64,000 bases of DNA from Macrosoma leucophasiata (Eukaryota > Arthropoda > Insecta > Lepidoptera > Hedylidae). The notes beneath the pieces were generated by a model that saw only the letters and a list, made by a program, of their open reading frames with translations, was not told where the DNA came from and made no database searches. Shown piece after piece: positions 1-10,900 of the stretch. The stretch's first letter is position 1. Each line of letters begins with the position of its first letter. The stretch spans positions 3,472,001 through 3,536,000 of the forward strand of contig JAWQUS010000017.1 of assembly GCA_036365455.1 (NCBI GenBank). The letters are read 5' to 3'. The position numbers were made by a program, and so were the translations under genes.

Positions 1-28
1 AATGGCGTATAAAACTTAAATTTATAGG

Positions 29-58
29 TCACTGGTTCATATCCGACTCGAAGGACCA
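29..58 (+). repeat. tRNA-Tyr 3'-half-like remnant ending in CCA
   Basis: The stretch reads like the T arm and 3' acceptor strand of an insect tRNA-Tyr, including GGTTCATATCC and CTCGAAGGACCA. The 5' half of a tRNA is absent. It may be a tRNA-derived retroposed scrap or, on the other strand, a relic of an LTR-element primer-binding site. The tRNA-Tyr comparison is from memory. The rest of 1-204 shows nothing I recognise. Confidence 0.4.
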
Positions 59-204
59 CTAGATGCACAGTCCGGGACTATACTACTAAGATGTTTTAAT
101 GATAGAAAAATAAAAGAATCGAAAGTTCAGTAATAAATATAATACTAAGCTATTTGTTTGTTATATTACATGCTTACGTAAAAAGATATGATACTAATGA
201 TAGG

Positions 205-494
205 TTTTTTTATGTATTGGAAGTGACAAACAAGCATGCAGTTCAGTCACATTGATGTTATGTGATGACTGCAGCCTATAGGCACCCACACAAAGACCAA
301 GGTACAAAAAGCAGATGCGCACTCCTGAGGCCTAAGGTGTCATGTCTCTGTACCGGAAGTTACAGGGCCGTACATTACCACCTGATCGGAACACGATAGT
401 GCTGAACACTACCATTTAGCAGCAAGTATGTATATTAGGTAATGCGGTGGTGCCTACGCCCTCGAGCTCCGTCACTGGAGCTCTGCCAATAGTA
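205..494 (-). mobile_element. SINE family A, near full length
   Basis: This is one of more than twenty copies in the window of a roughly 290-bp retroposon. In sense orientation it starts near TGGTGGTAGAGCTCCAGTGA, passes through GGTAGTGTTCAGCAC and ends in AACATCAATGTGAACTGCAT, GCTTGTTTGCCACTTCC and poly(A). Here it is reversed, with the tail shown as the T run at 205-211. The ATCA...TGCTTGTTTGCC tail type is shared with lepidopteran LINE 3' ends (from memory). No clear pol III box is visible, so SINE-like is a structural description and it could be a truncated LINE 3' end. Confidence 0.75.
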
Positions 495-652
495 AAACCA
501 GTATTACTGTCGCCTTGTTGGAAAAGCTTGACCGCTATTGTTTGTTTGACTGATTGCTTTAGTGGAAGAATACTCCTCTAGCAGTAGGTGATGGGGTTGT
601 CACCAATATCGAGATAGCCACCGAAAATCAATCCTAAATGTATATTAATTTG

Positions 653-957
653 TAACTGCCTCAGTAGCCTATGCCATTAGTACTACGCTAGGGTCCTGGG
701 TTCGATTCCCAGACCGGGAGCTATTCGAGATAAGAATGTTAAATCATTTACCTCTGGTTCTATTAGTATTTTTCCATTTTCTGGAAGTTTCCCAGTAGTT
801 CGGAGTTTGGTAATGTGTCCGGAGATGTCAACAGGCTCGCCACTTGTTACTTGGGCCAAAAACGTAATCGGCGAATCTTGGGTGTTTGCATGTAGGTATG
901 CTTGAATGCTTACATCTTCCTCTGCCTACTCCTTCGGGGATTACAGACGTGAAGCTG
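653..957 (+). mobile_element. SINE family C (tRNA-headed), full length, diverged
   Basis: The tRNA-like head has a degenerate A box (CAGTAGCCTATGCC) and a B box GGTTCGATTCC. It is followed by the family body (TCTGGTTCTATTAG, CCATTTTCTGGAA, GGAGATGTCAACAGGCTCGCC) and the terminal motif CCTTCGGGGATTACAG. Other copies of the family occur at 14546-14855, 42649-43543 and 46436-46692. Confidence 0.75.
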
Positions 958-1654
958 TGAAGATATTAATTTGTTGGACTATATGCCGCATTTTCAGTTA
1001 CCGTAAATATAAGTTGTAGTATATTTTGCCATTCTCACTATATAAAAAAGTACATCTCATTTCTTACTTGAAACAACAGATCCCCTAAAGGTCAAATCGA
1101 ATTTTGAACTTAGGTATAGTCCTTACACTGAAAGTACTATAACTCATGACAAGTTCAGCACGTACTCGCTCAGTATTTCCTTCGTCACTTTTCGATAAAT
1201 AAAAGCACACGTCATAATGTCGCCCTTTTGTATGGAAGTTGATCGACGTGACTAGACTACTGTACGCAACTGTATTTATTTTTTTACTTATCGAGAATAT
1301 ACGCGACGGTACACGACTTCAGCGCGCACTGGTTTTGATAGATGATTTATCGAGTTAGTACTTTCTGCACCTTATTATTATTACAAGATTATAAGAATCG
1401 CGCATGATAAATCAACGAAGTTGCAATAATATTTTTCGATATCTTATCGGGCGGTACGCTGGCTGAGGGGGCTAGGCGAGCGTCACGAAAAATCCCCACG
1501 ACACTTGCTATAGTGCGTACCGCTCGGAGAGGAGTCAGGCCGAGTATAGGATTCGACTTATTCGTTTTCTCTCTCTGACAAGGGAGAGTGACAAGACACG
1601 CGACGCGCGTCTGCTGTGTATGCGTATTGCGTACATTGTTTTGTCGTGTTCATG
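958..1654. other. Unassigned AT-rich stretch
   Basis: There is no coding region or recognised repeat. A GC-richer patch at 1450-1545 carries GCGGTACGCTGG and GTGCGTACCGCTCGG in opposite orientations, which may be the ends of a small degraded inverted-repeat element. Confidence 0.3.
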
Positions 1655-1942
1655 TTTTTTTTTTAATGTAATAGAAGTGGCAAACAAGCGTGCAGTTCAC
1701 ATTGATGTTAAGTGATGACTGCAGCATATAGACACCCTCACAAAGACCAAAGTCAAAATGCAGATGCGTTACCACTCCTGAGGCCCAAGGTGTTATGCCT
1801 CTGTGCCGGAAATTACAGGGCCGTACATTACCACCTGACCGAAACACGATAGTGCTGAACACTACCATTTAGCGGCAAGTATATTAGGTAATGCGGTAGT
1901 GCTTACGCCCGTGACCTCCGTCGCTGGAGCTCTACCACCAGT
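1655..1942 (-). mobile_element. SINE family A, full length
   Basis: The poly(A) tail is seen as the T run at 1655-1664. The body matches the family consensus throughout, ending at CTCTACCACCAGT. The open frame inside it is a by-product of the SINE and not a gene. Confidence 0.85.
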
Positions 1943-2326
1943 GAAAATGTGTATGTAGTTTAGTTATTTTAAATATTTTTTAAAATTAAACAATGGATTT
2001 TGAAAGTGATTTATTAGAAGTTGAAGAGTAGTATATCAGTAGAATGAAATGAGTCATTGTCCTACTAATATTCTAAATGCGAAGGCTTGTGAGTATACAT
2101 TTATGTTACTGTTTCACGAAAAAACTACGGGACAAATTTGGATGAAACTTTACAGTAATATATGTTATACGTTGGAATAACATATAGGCTACAATTTGTT
2201 ACGAAGAAAAGTACACACGGACGAAATCGCGGGCAAAACCTAGTGTTTAATAAAAACTGATATCAAAGAGTTTAGGAAAAGAAAAGGGAGACATGCTTTG
2301 TCTTTCACTGTTATAATCGTAACACA
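1943..2326. other. Unassigned stretch
   Basis: AT-rich DNA between SINE A and the minisatellite. I see no gene, RNA or recognisable repeat. Confidence 0.3.
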
Positions 2327-3484
2327 CGTCCAGATTTGGTACGGAGCGAACAGCGGATTCGATACGCTCCGAACCAAATCTCGCAGTGTGTAGCGACAGC
2401 GGATTAGGTTCGATGCCGTCATATCGCGCGGGTGTGGCCGGCGGAGTCGGTCCGCAGGGCCGTAACTCGTCGTGTGGATTTGGTACGGAGCGGACAGCGG
2501 ATTCGGTACGCTCCGAACCAAATCTGGCAGTGTGAAGCGAGAGCGGATTAGGTTCGATGCCGTCATATCGCGCTGGTGTGGCCGGCGAAGTCGGTCCCCA
2601 GGACCGTAACTCGTCGTGTGGATTTGGTACGGAGCAGACAGCGGATTCGGTACGCTCCGAACCAAATCTGGCAGTGTGTAGCGATACCAGATTTGGTTTG
2701 ATGCGGTCAGCTCGCGCGGGTGTGGCCGGCGAAGTCGGTCCGCAGGGCCGTAACTCGTCGTGTGGATTTGGTACGGAGTGGACAGCGGATTCGGTACGCT
2801 CCGAACCAAATCTGGCAGTGTGTAGCGATACCAGATTTGGTTTGATGCGGTCAGCTCGCGCGGGTGTGACCGGCGAAGTCGGTCCGCAGGGCCGTAACTC
2901 GTCGTGTGGATTTGGTACGGAGTGGACAGCGGATTCGGTACGCTCCGAACCAAATCTGGCAGTGTGTAGCGATACCAGATTTGGTTTGATGCGGTCAGCT
3001 CGCGCGGGTGTGACCGGCGAAGTCGGTCCGCAGGGCCGTAACTCGTCGTGTGGATTTGGTACGGAGTGGACAGCGGATTCGGTACGCTCCGAACCAAATC
3101 TGGCAGTGTGTAGCGATACCAGATTTGGTTTGATGCGGTCAGCTCGCGCGGGTGTGGCCGGCGAAGTCGGTCCGCAGGGCCGTAACTCGTCGTGTGGATT
3201 TGGTACGGAGTGGACAGCGGATTCGGTACGCTCCGAACCAAATCTGGCAGTGTGTAGCGATACCAGATTTGGTTTGATGCGGTCAGCTCGCGCGGGTGTG
3301 ACCGGCGAAGTCGGTCCGCAGGGCCGTAACTCGTCGTGTGGATTTGGTACGGAGTGGACAGCGGATTCGGTACGCTCCGAACCAAATCTGGCAGTGTGTA
3401 GCGATACCAGATTTGGTTTGATGCGGTCAGCTCGCGCGGGTGTGACCGGCGAAGTCGGTCCGCAGGGCCGTAACTCGTCGTGTG
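2327..3484. repeat. 144-bp minisatellite array, about 8 units
   Basis: Head-to-tail units have an exact 144-bp period: GCAGTGTG recurs at 2383, 2527, 2671, 2815 and 2959 and onward. Central units are nearly identical while the leftmost two or three differ, which suggests array expansion from the right or middle. Each unit carries an internal inverted repeat (GATTTGGTACGGAG facing CTCCGAACCAAATC), so each unit can fold into a stem. Because 144 is divisible by 3, frames on both strands stay open (322 and 381 codons). These frames are repeat artefacts with no recognisable domain. GC content is clearly above that of the flanks. Confidence 0.93.
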
Positions 3485-3573
3485 TTACTACTATTTCTAT
3501 TAGTTTGAGAGCTATCTACTATTGATCAAAGTTCATGTCTTTGGCTACCTTCAGGCAAAGAAAACAAACATCA

Positions 3574-3737
3574 TCTCTCCAGATGAAATAGATCCACTGC
3601 TGGACAAAGCCTTCTCCGATAACGCCCACAACAGTGTTGTGCTTCATTAGAGGAGAATATGCCATAATCGCCACGCTTGGCAGGCGGATTGGCGATCGCA
3701 GTGACGGTAGTTTTATCGTGGGACGCTGCTGCCCATC
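3574..3737 (-). mobile_element. LINE-type 3' tail fragment (GTCCAGCAGTGG family)
   Basis: On the minus strand it contains GGCGATTATGGCATATTCTCC and ends with AAGGCTTTGTCCAGCAGTGG, a tail type seen on insect RTE-like and other LINEs (from memory). Related copies lie at 16711-16830 (-), 56518-56675 (+) and 60157-60235. No coding sequence remains. Confidence 0.55.
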
Positions 3738-3782
3738 CTAAAAAACTAACATACTAGGTACAAAATGTAGATTATAAGATGC

Positions 3783-3794
3783 TAAGCCCTGAAT
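3783..3794. repeat. Target site duplication, left (12 bp)
   Basis: TAAGCCCTGAAT here is repeated exactly at 4155-4166 and flanks the complete 5S SINE. Confidence 0.9.
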
Positions 3795-4154
3795 AAGCGA
3801 AGCGCGCATGGCCCAGCGGCTGGTGTAGATCGTAAGCAATCTGCTCGGTTAAGCACTAGGGGCGCGGTCGGGTAGTGTGATGGGTGACCGCTAGTGGCAA
3901 ATTAAATGCGCGTTTCCGTGCTTCGGAGGGCACGTTAAGCCGTCGGTCCCGGTTGCTATCGATAGATAGCAGTCGTTAAACCTTGTCGGAGGCCTTATGG
4001 GCGGTTTGAAAACATCCGACAGCGGGTTGGCCACTAACCCACCCACCTCCACCAATCCGCATTGGAGCAGCGTGGTGGAGTAAGCTCCAGGCCTCCCCCC
4101 AAAAAGGGGAGAGACTCGTGCCCAGCAGTGGGACGTATAATGGGTTGCCATTAT
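3795..4154 (+). mobile_element. 5S-rRNA-derived SINE, complete, with 12-bp TSD
   Basis: Reference copy of the family in this window (360 bp). The head contains GGTTAAGCACTA and GTGATGGGTGACCGCT, which correspond to 5S rRNA internal-promoter segments (AGTTAAGC...; GGATGGGTGACCGCC). Intervening sequence GGGCGCGGTCGGGTAGT also parallels 5S. The body follows (CGATAGATAGCAGTCG, CACCAATCCGCATTGGAGCA) and the 3' end is CCCAGCAGTGGGACGTATAA, TGGGTTGCC and ATTATT. That tail resembles the 3' end of the RTE-type LINE at 60760-61160. Further copies: 12033-12398, 37397-37718, 41328-41690, 44372-44588, 57655-58013. No protein is encoded. Transcription by pol III from the 5S-type promoter is inferred. Confidence 0.88.
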
Positions 4155-4166
4155 TAAGCCCTGAAT
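4155..4166. repeat. Target site duplication, right (12 bp)
   Basis: Exact match to 3783-3794. It proves retroposition of the intervening 5S SINE. Confidence 0.9.
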
Positions 4167-4723
4167 CTCCAATCGCAGTCACAGCCAACGCAATCAAAGA
4201 AATGGTTCCCAGAAATTACCAATTACAGCGGCCGAAGGAGGAAATCCAAAGATTTTTTTTTTCTTTATTTTTACAACATTAGCACACAAAGACAAGCGCA
4301 ATCACAAACCTGGACCGCTTGAACCCATTTGTTTGAGTTTTTTCAGTCACAACGCCTATTTATACGTACCTATTAGTGGTTTGGTACTTTTCATAAGATG
4401 TTGCGGTTTTGGGTGACACAAACAAAAAAATGTCTTTATATGGTAAAAAGGTAATGTAAGATAAAGTTTAAAATAAATTAAAACTGTTTATTTTAAGACC
4501 AAATTTTCATTTGATACATAATTTTTAGCGTCATCATCGCTTTCTGTACCTCTCGGTAAGTAAGAGTCGGTATTTTTTCACTTTTCTGGTCCGAATTTAG
4601 GTGAGCATCATCTGGAGATGCAGTACAATTAAGAAATATATGGAAGTACTCCAGCCATATGAATATGTTTTATTTGCCCTGGGTCCGTCACAAGATTACC
4701 ATCACTGTCGTCTAGTAATTTTG
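4167..4723. other. Unassigned AT-rich stretch
   Basis: No gene or recognised element. It includes a T-rich run at 4252-4275. Confidence 0.3.
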
Positions 4724-4925
4724 ACTGGTGGTAGAGCTCCAATGACGGAGCTCGCCGGTGTATTCACCATCGAATTATCTAATCTAACTGCCGCTATATG
4801 GTAGTGTTCAGCACTATCCTGTTCCGGTCAGGTGGTAATGTACGGCCCTGTAATAGGCCCTGTAAGTCATAATTTAGACCTCAGGAGTAGCAACGCGTCC
4901 ACATTGAAATCTCCAGTCTCATGTA
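4724..4925 (+). mobile_element. SINE family A, degenerate and 3'-truncated
   Basis: It starts ACTGGTGGTAGAGCTCC and keeps GGTAGTGTTCAGCACTATC, then decays with many substitutions and internal deletions. It appears older than most other copies. Confidence 0.75.
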
Positions 4926-4944
4926 GATATAAAAATGAATATTA

Positions 4945-5141
4945 AAATATAAATACGCTTATACTCAGAGTAGGTATAAACCTGTGTCGTGGATGCCGTT
5001 GTATACATACAACACATACACAAACACCCAGACCCGAACCGACCTTACAAATATTTGTCCCGGTGCGGGGATCGAAGCCGCGACCCTTCGAATCACACGG
5101 TCGTCTCACACCGCTATACTAACTAGGTCGTCATATGTTTA
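4945..5141 (-). mobile_element. SINE family B (tRNA-headed)
   Basis: In the sense (minus) direction it has a tRNA-like head with a B box GGGTCGCGGCTTCGATCC and body motifs ATATTTGT, CTGGGTGTTTGTGTATGTG and CAACGGCATCCACGACAC. Sister copies: 15813-15995, 17241-17450, 20219-20430, 40612-40810, 59961-60147 and 61952-62160. Confidence 0.8.
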
Positions 5142-5203
5142 TAGGCTAGGTATAACTTACCATCAATGTAAACTGTATGCTTGTTTGCCACTTCAAAACA
5201 TAA
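5142..5203 (+). mobile_element. SINE family A tail fragment
   Basis: Only the 3' motif CATCAATGTAAACTGTATGC and TTGTTTGCCACTTC remains. It abuts both the SINE B copy and the next SINE A copy. Confidence 0.65.
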
Positions 5204-5444
5204 ACTGGTGGTAGAGTTCCGGTGACGGAGCTCGCGGGCGTAGGCACCACCGCATTACCTAATTTATCTGCCGCTGAATGGTAGTGTTCAGCACTATCGT
5301 GTTCCGGTTAGATGGTTATGTATGACCCCGTAATAAATATCACAGAGACATAATAAGCAAGGTCTCAGAGGTGGCAATGCATCTGCACTTAGACCTCTGG
5401 TCTTTGTGAGGGTGTCAGCAAGTCATCACTTTTTTTTTTTTTTC
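5204..5444 (+). mobile_element. SINE family A, tail-less copy
   Basis: It matches from CTGGTGGTAGAGTTCCGGTG to GTCATCACT and then passes directly into a T tract, so the GCTTGTTTGCC tail is missing. Confidence 0.75.
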
Positions 5445-5628
5445 AAAGTCAAGTTACCTTCTTTAAGGTGAAAAAACTTTTCTTTATTGTGTTCTTTTTT
5501 TATTATTGCAATTGGTGCGCGCTTGCGTGCGTCATGGCCAAGACTAGGACGAGAAATACGAGAATGGTATCAATGCGAGATTGAGACTAAAGAGATCTCG
5601 AGCATAGTAATGTGTATTTCATTTTTGT

Positions 5629-5694
5629 TTTAATTTCGCGATATCTTTTATTTTGTTAAAAAATTAACAAAATAAAAGATATCGCGAAATTAAA
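5629..5694. repeat. Perfect 31-bp inverted repeat, 4-nt loop
   Basis: The arms 5629-5659 and 5664-5694 are exact reverse complements around AAAA. The arm contains TTTCGCGATATC. It can form a cruciform or hairpin; no flanking element was recognised. Confidence 0.95.
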
Positions 5695-5704
5695 TTTTTA
5701 AAAT

Positions 5705-5990
5705 TAAAATTATTTTTTCGTTTTTGTGTAATTTTTTGGCTTTAAATGGTAATTGACATCCGTGCGTCAACGAATGGGTTCCGATTGAAAATCAGCGCTA
5801 GGCTTACGCCTGGCATATTGCTGAATCGGTCACCTTTTTGGTGCTAAAAGGAGACACACATTCAGAGCAGATCTATGTATCCAGTATGTTGTGCTATTTT
5901 TTAAGTGATTTTATGTTCTTTTACTCTGTAACCATCCCGTGTTTTCTTTCTGCATCAAATAAAGTTTTACTTACTTACTTACTTACTTAA
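5705..5990 (+). mobile_element. Probable LINE 3' UTR ending in (TTAC)n
   Basis: The 3' end has AATAAA at 5959-5964 followed by AGTTT and a short (TTAC)n tract at 5967-5989, the layout of LINE tails that end in a simple repeat. No coding sequence is recognisable upstream. A SINE A tail scrap (CATCAGTGTAAACCGTATAC) follows to about 6030. Confidence 0.45.
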
Positions 5991-6030
5991 CATCAGTGTA
6001 AACCGTATACTTGTTTGACACTTCATAACT

Positions 6031-6576
6031 TAATTTTTTTTTTAAACACTCGCGTATCACATTTTAAAATCGAAAGTAGTATCGCGTAACGACCCGGTTT
6101 CAAAATGTGTGTGGTAAAAAAATTGTAAAGTTAAGTCCTTTTTTAAGACTCCTGAATTCTTCATAAAATTATCTGCTCTTCCTTGCTTTATATGAATATC
6201 ACATGTTCCTAGCTATCGATTCCACAATAATGCTTCTTTCAACAACTAGGCACTTGGAAAAGTGGAACTTCACTTCGGTTTTTATTTTGTACCACACAAG
6301 GATCTACAAATCCTCTGAGGGAGCCGTTCCTTCATCATTTATTTTATCTCTAATATTATCGTTTTATCTTGAGTGACTTGACTGACGGGTCGACTTAGTG
6401 CTTAGAGCTGTGTGAAGTAACCGATTCTTCTTTCAGATGGTTGGAATGGCTTATTTTTTCATTGTTTATAGGGTAGATGAAGTTTGTGGTGAAGTCGATA
6501 TTAAGTTATGACGACAGCGGTGTGAATGGTTAGTTTCTTATAGTTTAAAATTAAAATAAATGAAAACGGATTATTT
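6031..6576. other. Unassigned stretch
   Basis: AT-rich sequence with no recognised gene or repeat. Confidence 0.3.
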
Positions 6577-6623
6577 GTAAAAGATATAAATCTTTCATAT
6601 AATGAAAGATTTATATCTTTTAC
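6577..6623. repeat. Perfect 22-bp inverted repeat
   Basis: The arms 6577-6598 and 6602-6623 (GTAAAAGATATAAATC... and its complement) surround a 3-nt loop. It abuts a family E repeat beginning TAGCTGACCCGG. Confidence 0.93.
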
Positions 6624-6855
6624 TAGCTGACCCGGTAAACTTCGTATTGCCTCACAATAAAATAATGTGTCCAAGGTTTGATAGATACGGACTATTTGTA
6701 TGGAAAAATAAAATAGTAATACTATTTCCCTTCAATTTCTTCATATTTTCTTACCTTTCAAACCTTCCATAGACTTAGACCAAAAATCATTCAAAACCAA
6801 ATTTAGCCAAATCAGTACAGCAATTGATTTTTATACATATATTATAGATAGATTA
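6624..6855 (+). repeat. Family E dispersed repeat (TAGCTG...CTTCGT type)
   Basis: It begins TAGCTGACCCGGTAAACTTC and includes TGATAGATACGGACTATTTG. The same family recurs at 13186-13375, 18063-18275, 25382-25580, 39755-40022 and 61270-61490. It is non-coding; the class is not known to me. Confidence 0.6.
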
Positions 6856-7304
6856 GTTCATATTAGCCAAATCAAGTAAATATTATGCTTACAGTATATT
6901 GATATTAGTAGATTTTATCAAATACATAGTATTATAGGAACCAGTAATTACAATTCAGCGAATTAGTCTGCTCTACTTCGCTCCACGCCATATTTTCTGC
7001 CTACCCGAGATAGGACATGGCGTAGTTAGTGCATAAAGTAGTCTGCAAGCCTTTTCATTTAAATCGCGCAAAAAATGGAGGCCTTCAGGCACAAAGAACA
7101 TTGTTCCGACATTACCAAGTAGCAGCTCCCTGCTTTAGTTTAGAATCTTAATCTCACATTAGCATTTAGAGTACATCGGTGGATTTCGTACAAAGACCGG
7201 TCAAATACGTTCAGATTGTGCAGTAGGTCTGTATGTTAGATTTTTCTTTTGAACCAAGTTTCATCCGCCACTCGGATTAATGCTTGTCATGTTATATTCA
7301 GATG
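6856..7304. other. Unassigned stretch
   Basis: No gene recognised. TTTTCTGCCTACCCGAGATA near 6990-7010 resembles the LINE 3' motif CTGCCTACCCCGTTAGGGAC, so a degraded LINE scrap is possible. Confidence 0.3.
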
Positions 7305-7395
7305 GTCAAGAGTAATCGGAACAGGCGTGCATGCATAAAGAGAGTGATGAATGTAGAAGAGGGGTATGTAAGAGCCGGAAACTTGCTTCACGCTA
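7305..7395 (+). mobile_element. LINE coding-end fragment
   Basis: GGAACAGGCGTGCATGCATA and GTAGAAGAGGGGTATG match the better-preserved LINE end fragments at 25115-25263 and 50466-50605. It is heavily decayed. Confidence 0.45.
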
Positions 7396-7709
7396 AAAAT
7401 GTTTCATAACACATTCGTCTAGTGGCAAATGGTGGCAAAATATTATTTTCATAATGCATGTACCTGAATATGTTCGGGTGAAGTTCGATTTTTGTTAAAA
7501 TAGTTTACAAAGATTAATTAACATTTTAATAAGGACAAAAAAATATTGAAGCTGATTATTGCAAACTCGTTTAGTTTCTGGGGTAAAACACAAATAAAAA
7601 TATCAAAAGTCTATCTCATCACACTGGTTACAAAGTTGTTAGATAAGAGAGGTACACACGGTGCAAACGGTCGTCACATACCGCTAAACCAACTGGCCAT
7701 CAAAAGACA

Positions 7710-7892
<183 letters not shown>

Positions 7893-7962
7893 TACGCACA
7901 CACACACAGAGACAAAACATTTATAGTTTAGCTTATACCTAAATTTTACTTACCAGTGGACG

Positions 7963-7975
7963 TGTACCTACATTA
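7963..7975. repeat. 13-bp TSD of the 5S SINE, left copy
   Basis: TGTACCTACATTA is repeated exactly at 12399-12411, the far side of the composite of 5S SINE and R4/Dong LINE. Confidence 0.9.
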
Positions 7976-10900
7976 ATAATAATAATAATAAAAAAAACCC
8001 CTGGCAACGTCGTAACAAGAAGATGTCATTGAAAAATTATCCTCAAATTTTATAATATTTTATTTACTTATATTTGTTTAAACCGTTATACAAACCAATA
8101 TAATCGTGGAAAAACAAAGAGTTTAGATATATAAAACAGCAAAAAGCAAGGCGAAACGCTACAAATGAATTATCTACATAAATACACGAAGAGGAAAAAG
8201 TTTGACAATTATGTGACATCGAGAAAATATTGTGTTTAATAACCAATGATATACTGAAACTAAAATCAACTACCATCAATGTTAACACGAGCCAGAGCAA
8301 GGGAAAAAGCACACCCACCACCACCGGACTCATCACTTAGCTCCGCCTCGCAACCGCCGGACAATGTTCGAGACGTGAGCCCTGCGCGCACTACGACGCC
8401 GGCCGTTGCAGCCGCGTTGAGCTCGAGTGATGAGAGTCGCCCCCCGACGCCGCCACCACCACCTCCGCGACGACGAGGAAGACCCCGGCTGCCGGCAAGC
8501 TTAGGACCCCGGGATCCACCGATCCCGAACAGGGCCCCCGCTGCCGGTGGTAATGTGCCGCGCATGCGATGGACACGCCCTTTAAATGAAAGTGTCATGC
8601 GCGCGTACTATGGGGCCACAGAGGGAGGAATAAATCTCACGGCGTACCGAAATAGGATGTTGTCTCTGTTCCAGGTGCTTGAACCAGCTGTCCAAGTTTC
8701 AGCCCAACGACTGTCGGATCAAGTGCGTGTCATACTGCGTGGCAACATGCTGGATGCCGCTGCGCTTGATCGGCTACGCACCGACTCACAGGGTAACCGC
8801 GCCCCACCGGACTCGCCTAGGAGTGCTGCACCACCGCCATTGTCATCGGCGGACATGCCGCACTCCGAATGCGAGGAAGATGACGACGGGATTATAACTG
8901 TGAGTACTCACTGCAGCGATAAATTAAGGAGCGCTTTGGAACATGCGCTTTCTGAGTATCGACCCATACCGATACACCTCAGACCGCGGTTACCCCGTTT
9001 GCCGATGCATAAACGTAACATAGGGTTAGTATGTGCCCTGGATTCACAGTTGTCAAACTACTTCGACGACTGTGAAGATCTCAGCGATACTCACTTGATT
9101 CTATACTGTGCTGCTGTAGCTGTGTGTCGCGTAGCTCGTATTAAGTTTCCAAATACTGAAACAACTACGCGGCCGAGACCTACCACACCAACCTGGCAGT
9201 GCAGAATAGAACGACGTATCGCTGAGACCAGGATACTTATTGGTAAACTGTCTAGCTTTGGGATGGGCAACACACGCCCAAGGGTGATGCGCTTTGTGAA
9301 GCGGGCTTTTGCGGGAACAAATATTAACCCCCATGACTACACGGCCCGTGTCACAGAGCGCATCGACTATTTTAAACAAAAGGTATATGCATGGGCGAAC
9401 CGAATACGTCGATATAGGGAACGTCAGGACCGATACAACGGAAACCGCATGTTCCAAAAAGATCAAAGATGGATATACAGAGAATGGGAGCGACCCCACT
9501 CCGGCGCGACTGACATGCGCCCACCGGATGATACGACTATGAATGAGTTCTGGCGTAGCATCTGGTCGGCGCCTGTCAGTCACTCAGAGGGTGATTGGAT
9601 AACAGAGATCAGGAGGACGTGCGAATCAATAAATGAAATGAGTGAAACTCATATATCCACAGAAGACGTAGCTAATGCAGTCCATTCGGTCCCTAACTGG
9701 AAATCACCGGGCCCGGATGGACTGCACAACTTTTGGTTAAAATGGCTGCGCAGCTCGCACGCCCTTCTGGCATCACAGTTTCAACAAGCTCTGGACTCGG
9801 GATCGCTACCTCATTTTCTGACAACCGGGATCACCCATCTACTCCACAAATCAGGTAGTACCGCGGAACCAAAAAATTATAGGCCCATAACATGCTTGGC
9901 CACTCTTTACAAGCTCTTAACATCCATCCTGAGACATAAAATAACTAAACACATAGAAGACAACTCCATCATGTCAGTTTCTCAGAATGGATGTAGGAGT
10001 AGGTCCCGCGGTACTAAGGAGTTGCTCCTTATTGATATGACCATTAGCCAGCAAGTTCGTCGTAAACGCAGGAGTCTCTCGACATGCTGGATTGACTATA
10101 AGAAGGCCTATGACTCTGTGCCACATACATGGCTCACGAAGGTTCTTGAATTTTATAAAGTAGATCCAATCATACGAACCTTCTTGCAGACATGTATGTC
10201 GCAATGGAGTACGGTCCTTGTCTACCCGGCATCTCGACGGACCCTGGGGGCCGACGAACCTATCCAAATTTCTCGGGGTATATTCCAAGGAGACAGTCTG
10301 AGTCCCTTATGGTTCTGCCTGGCCTTGAACCCTCTTAGTACACTCCTAGAGGCTTCAGGGCTGGGCTACCGACTGCGTAGAGATGGGCAGGTGATATCTC
10401 ACCTGTTATACATGGATGACCTGAAATTGTTCGGCTCTAATAATTCCCAACTGGCGGAATTACTGAAGATCACTGAAAACTTCAGTAACTCCATCAGAAT
10501 GGAATTTGGAATCGAAAAATGTGCTGTTATGCATGTTGAACATGGAAAGATAATGGAATCCGAGAGAATACAACTCCCGGGTTCCATTTCATTTCGCTCA
10601 CTCTCCGCATCTGACTCCTATAAATACTTGGGTATGTCAGAGGCGTTAGGTATATGCGAGGCCGACATGAGGCAGTCGCTGCGGGAGCGCTTCTTCGGCC
10701 GCCTGAAAAAAGTCCTAAAGAGTCTTTTATCAGACGGAAATAAGGTGCGCGCCTTCAATGGCTGGGTCATGCCGGTCTTGATGTACTCCTTCGGCATATT
10801 CAGGTGGACTCAGACTGACTTGGATGCCCTAGATAGGCAAGTCCGCTCTCTGCTGACATCACACCGGATGCACCACCCGCGCTCATCCGTCATGAGACTG

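Noticed and set aside
2327..3484. CRISPR-like array
   Set aside because: Units are contiguous with no unique spacers, and the DNA is eukaryotic.
2240..3525. Two long overlapping frames (381 and 322 codons) as protein genes
   Set aside because: They are translations of the 144-bp tandem unit; the period is a multiple of three, so frames stay open on both strands. No domain or non-repeat coding context is visible.
3891..4197. Two frames of 93 and 73 codons
   Set aside because: Both lie within the 5S SINE on its antisense strand; SINEs do not code for protein.
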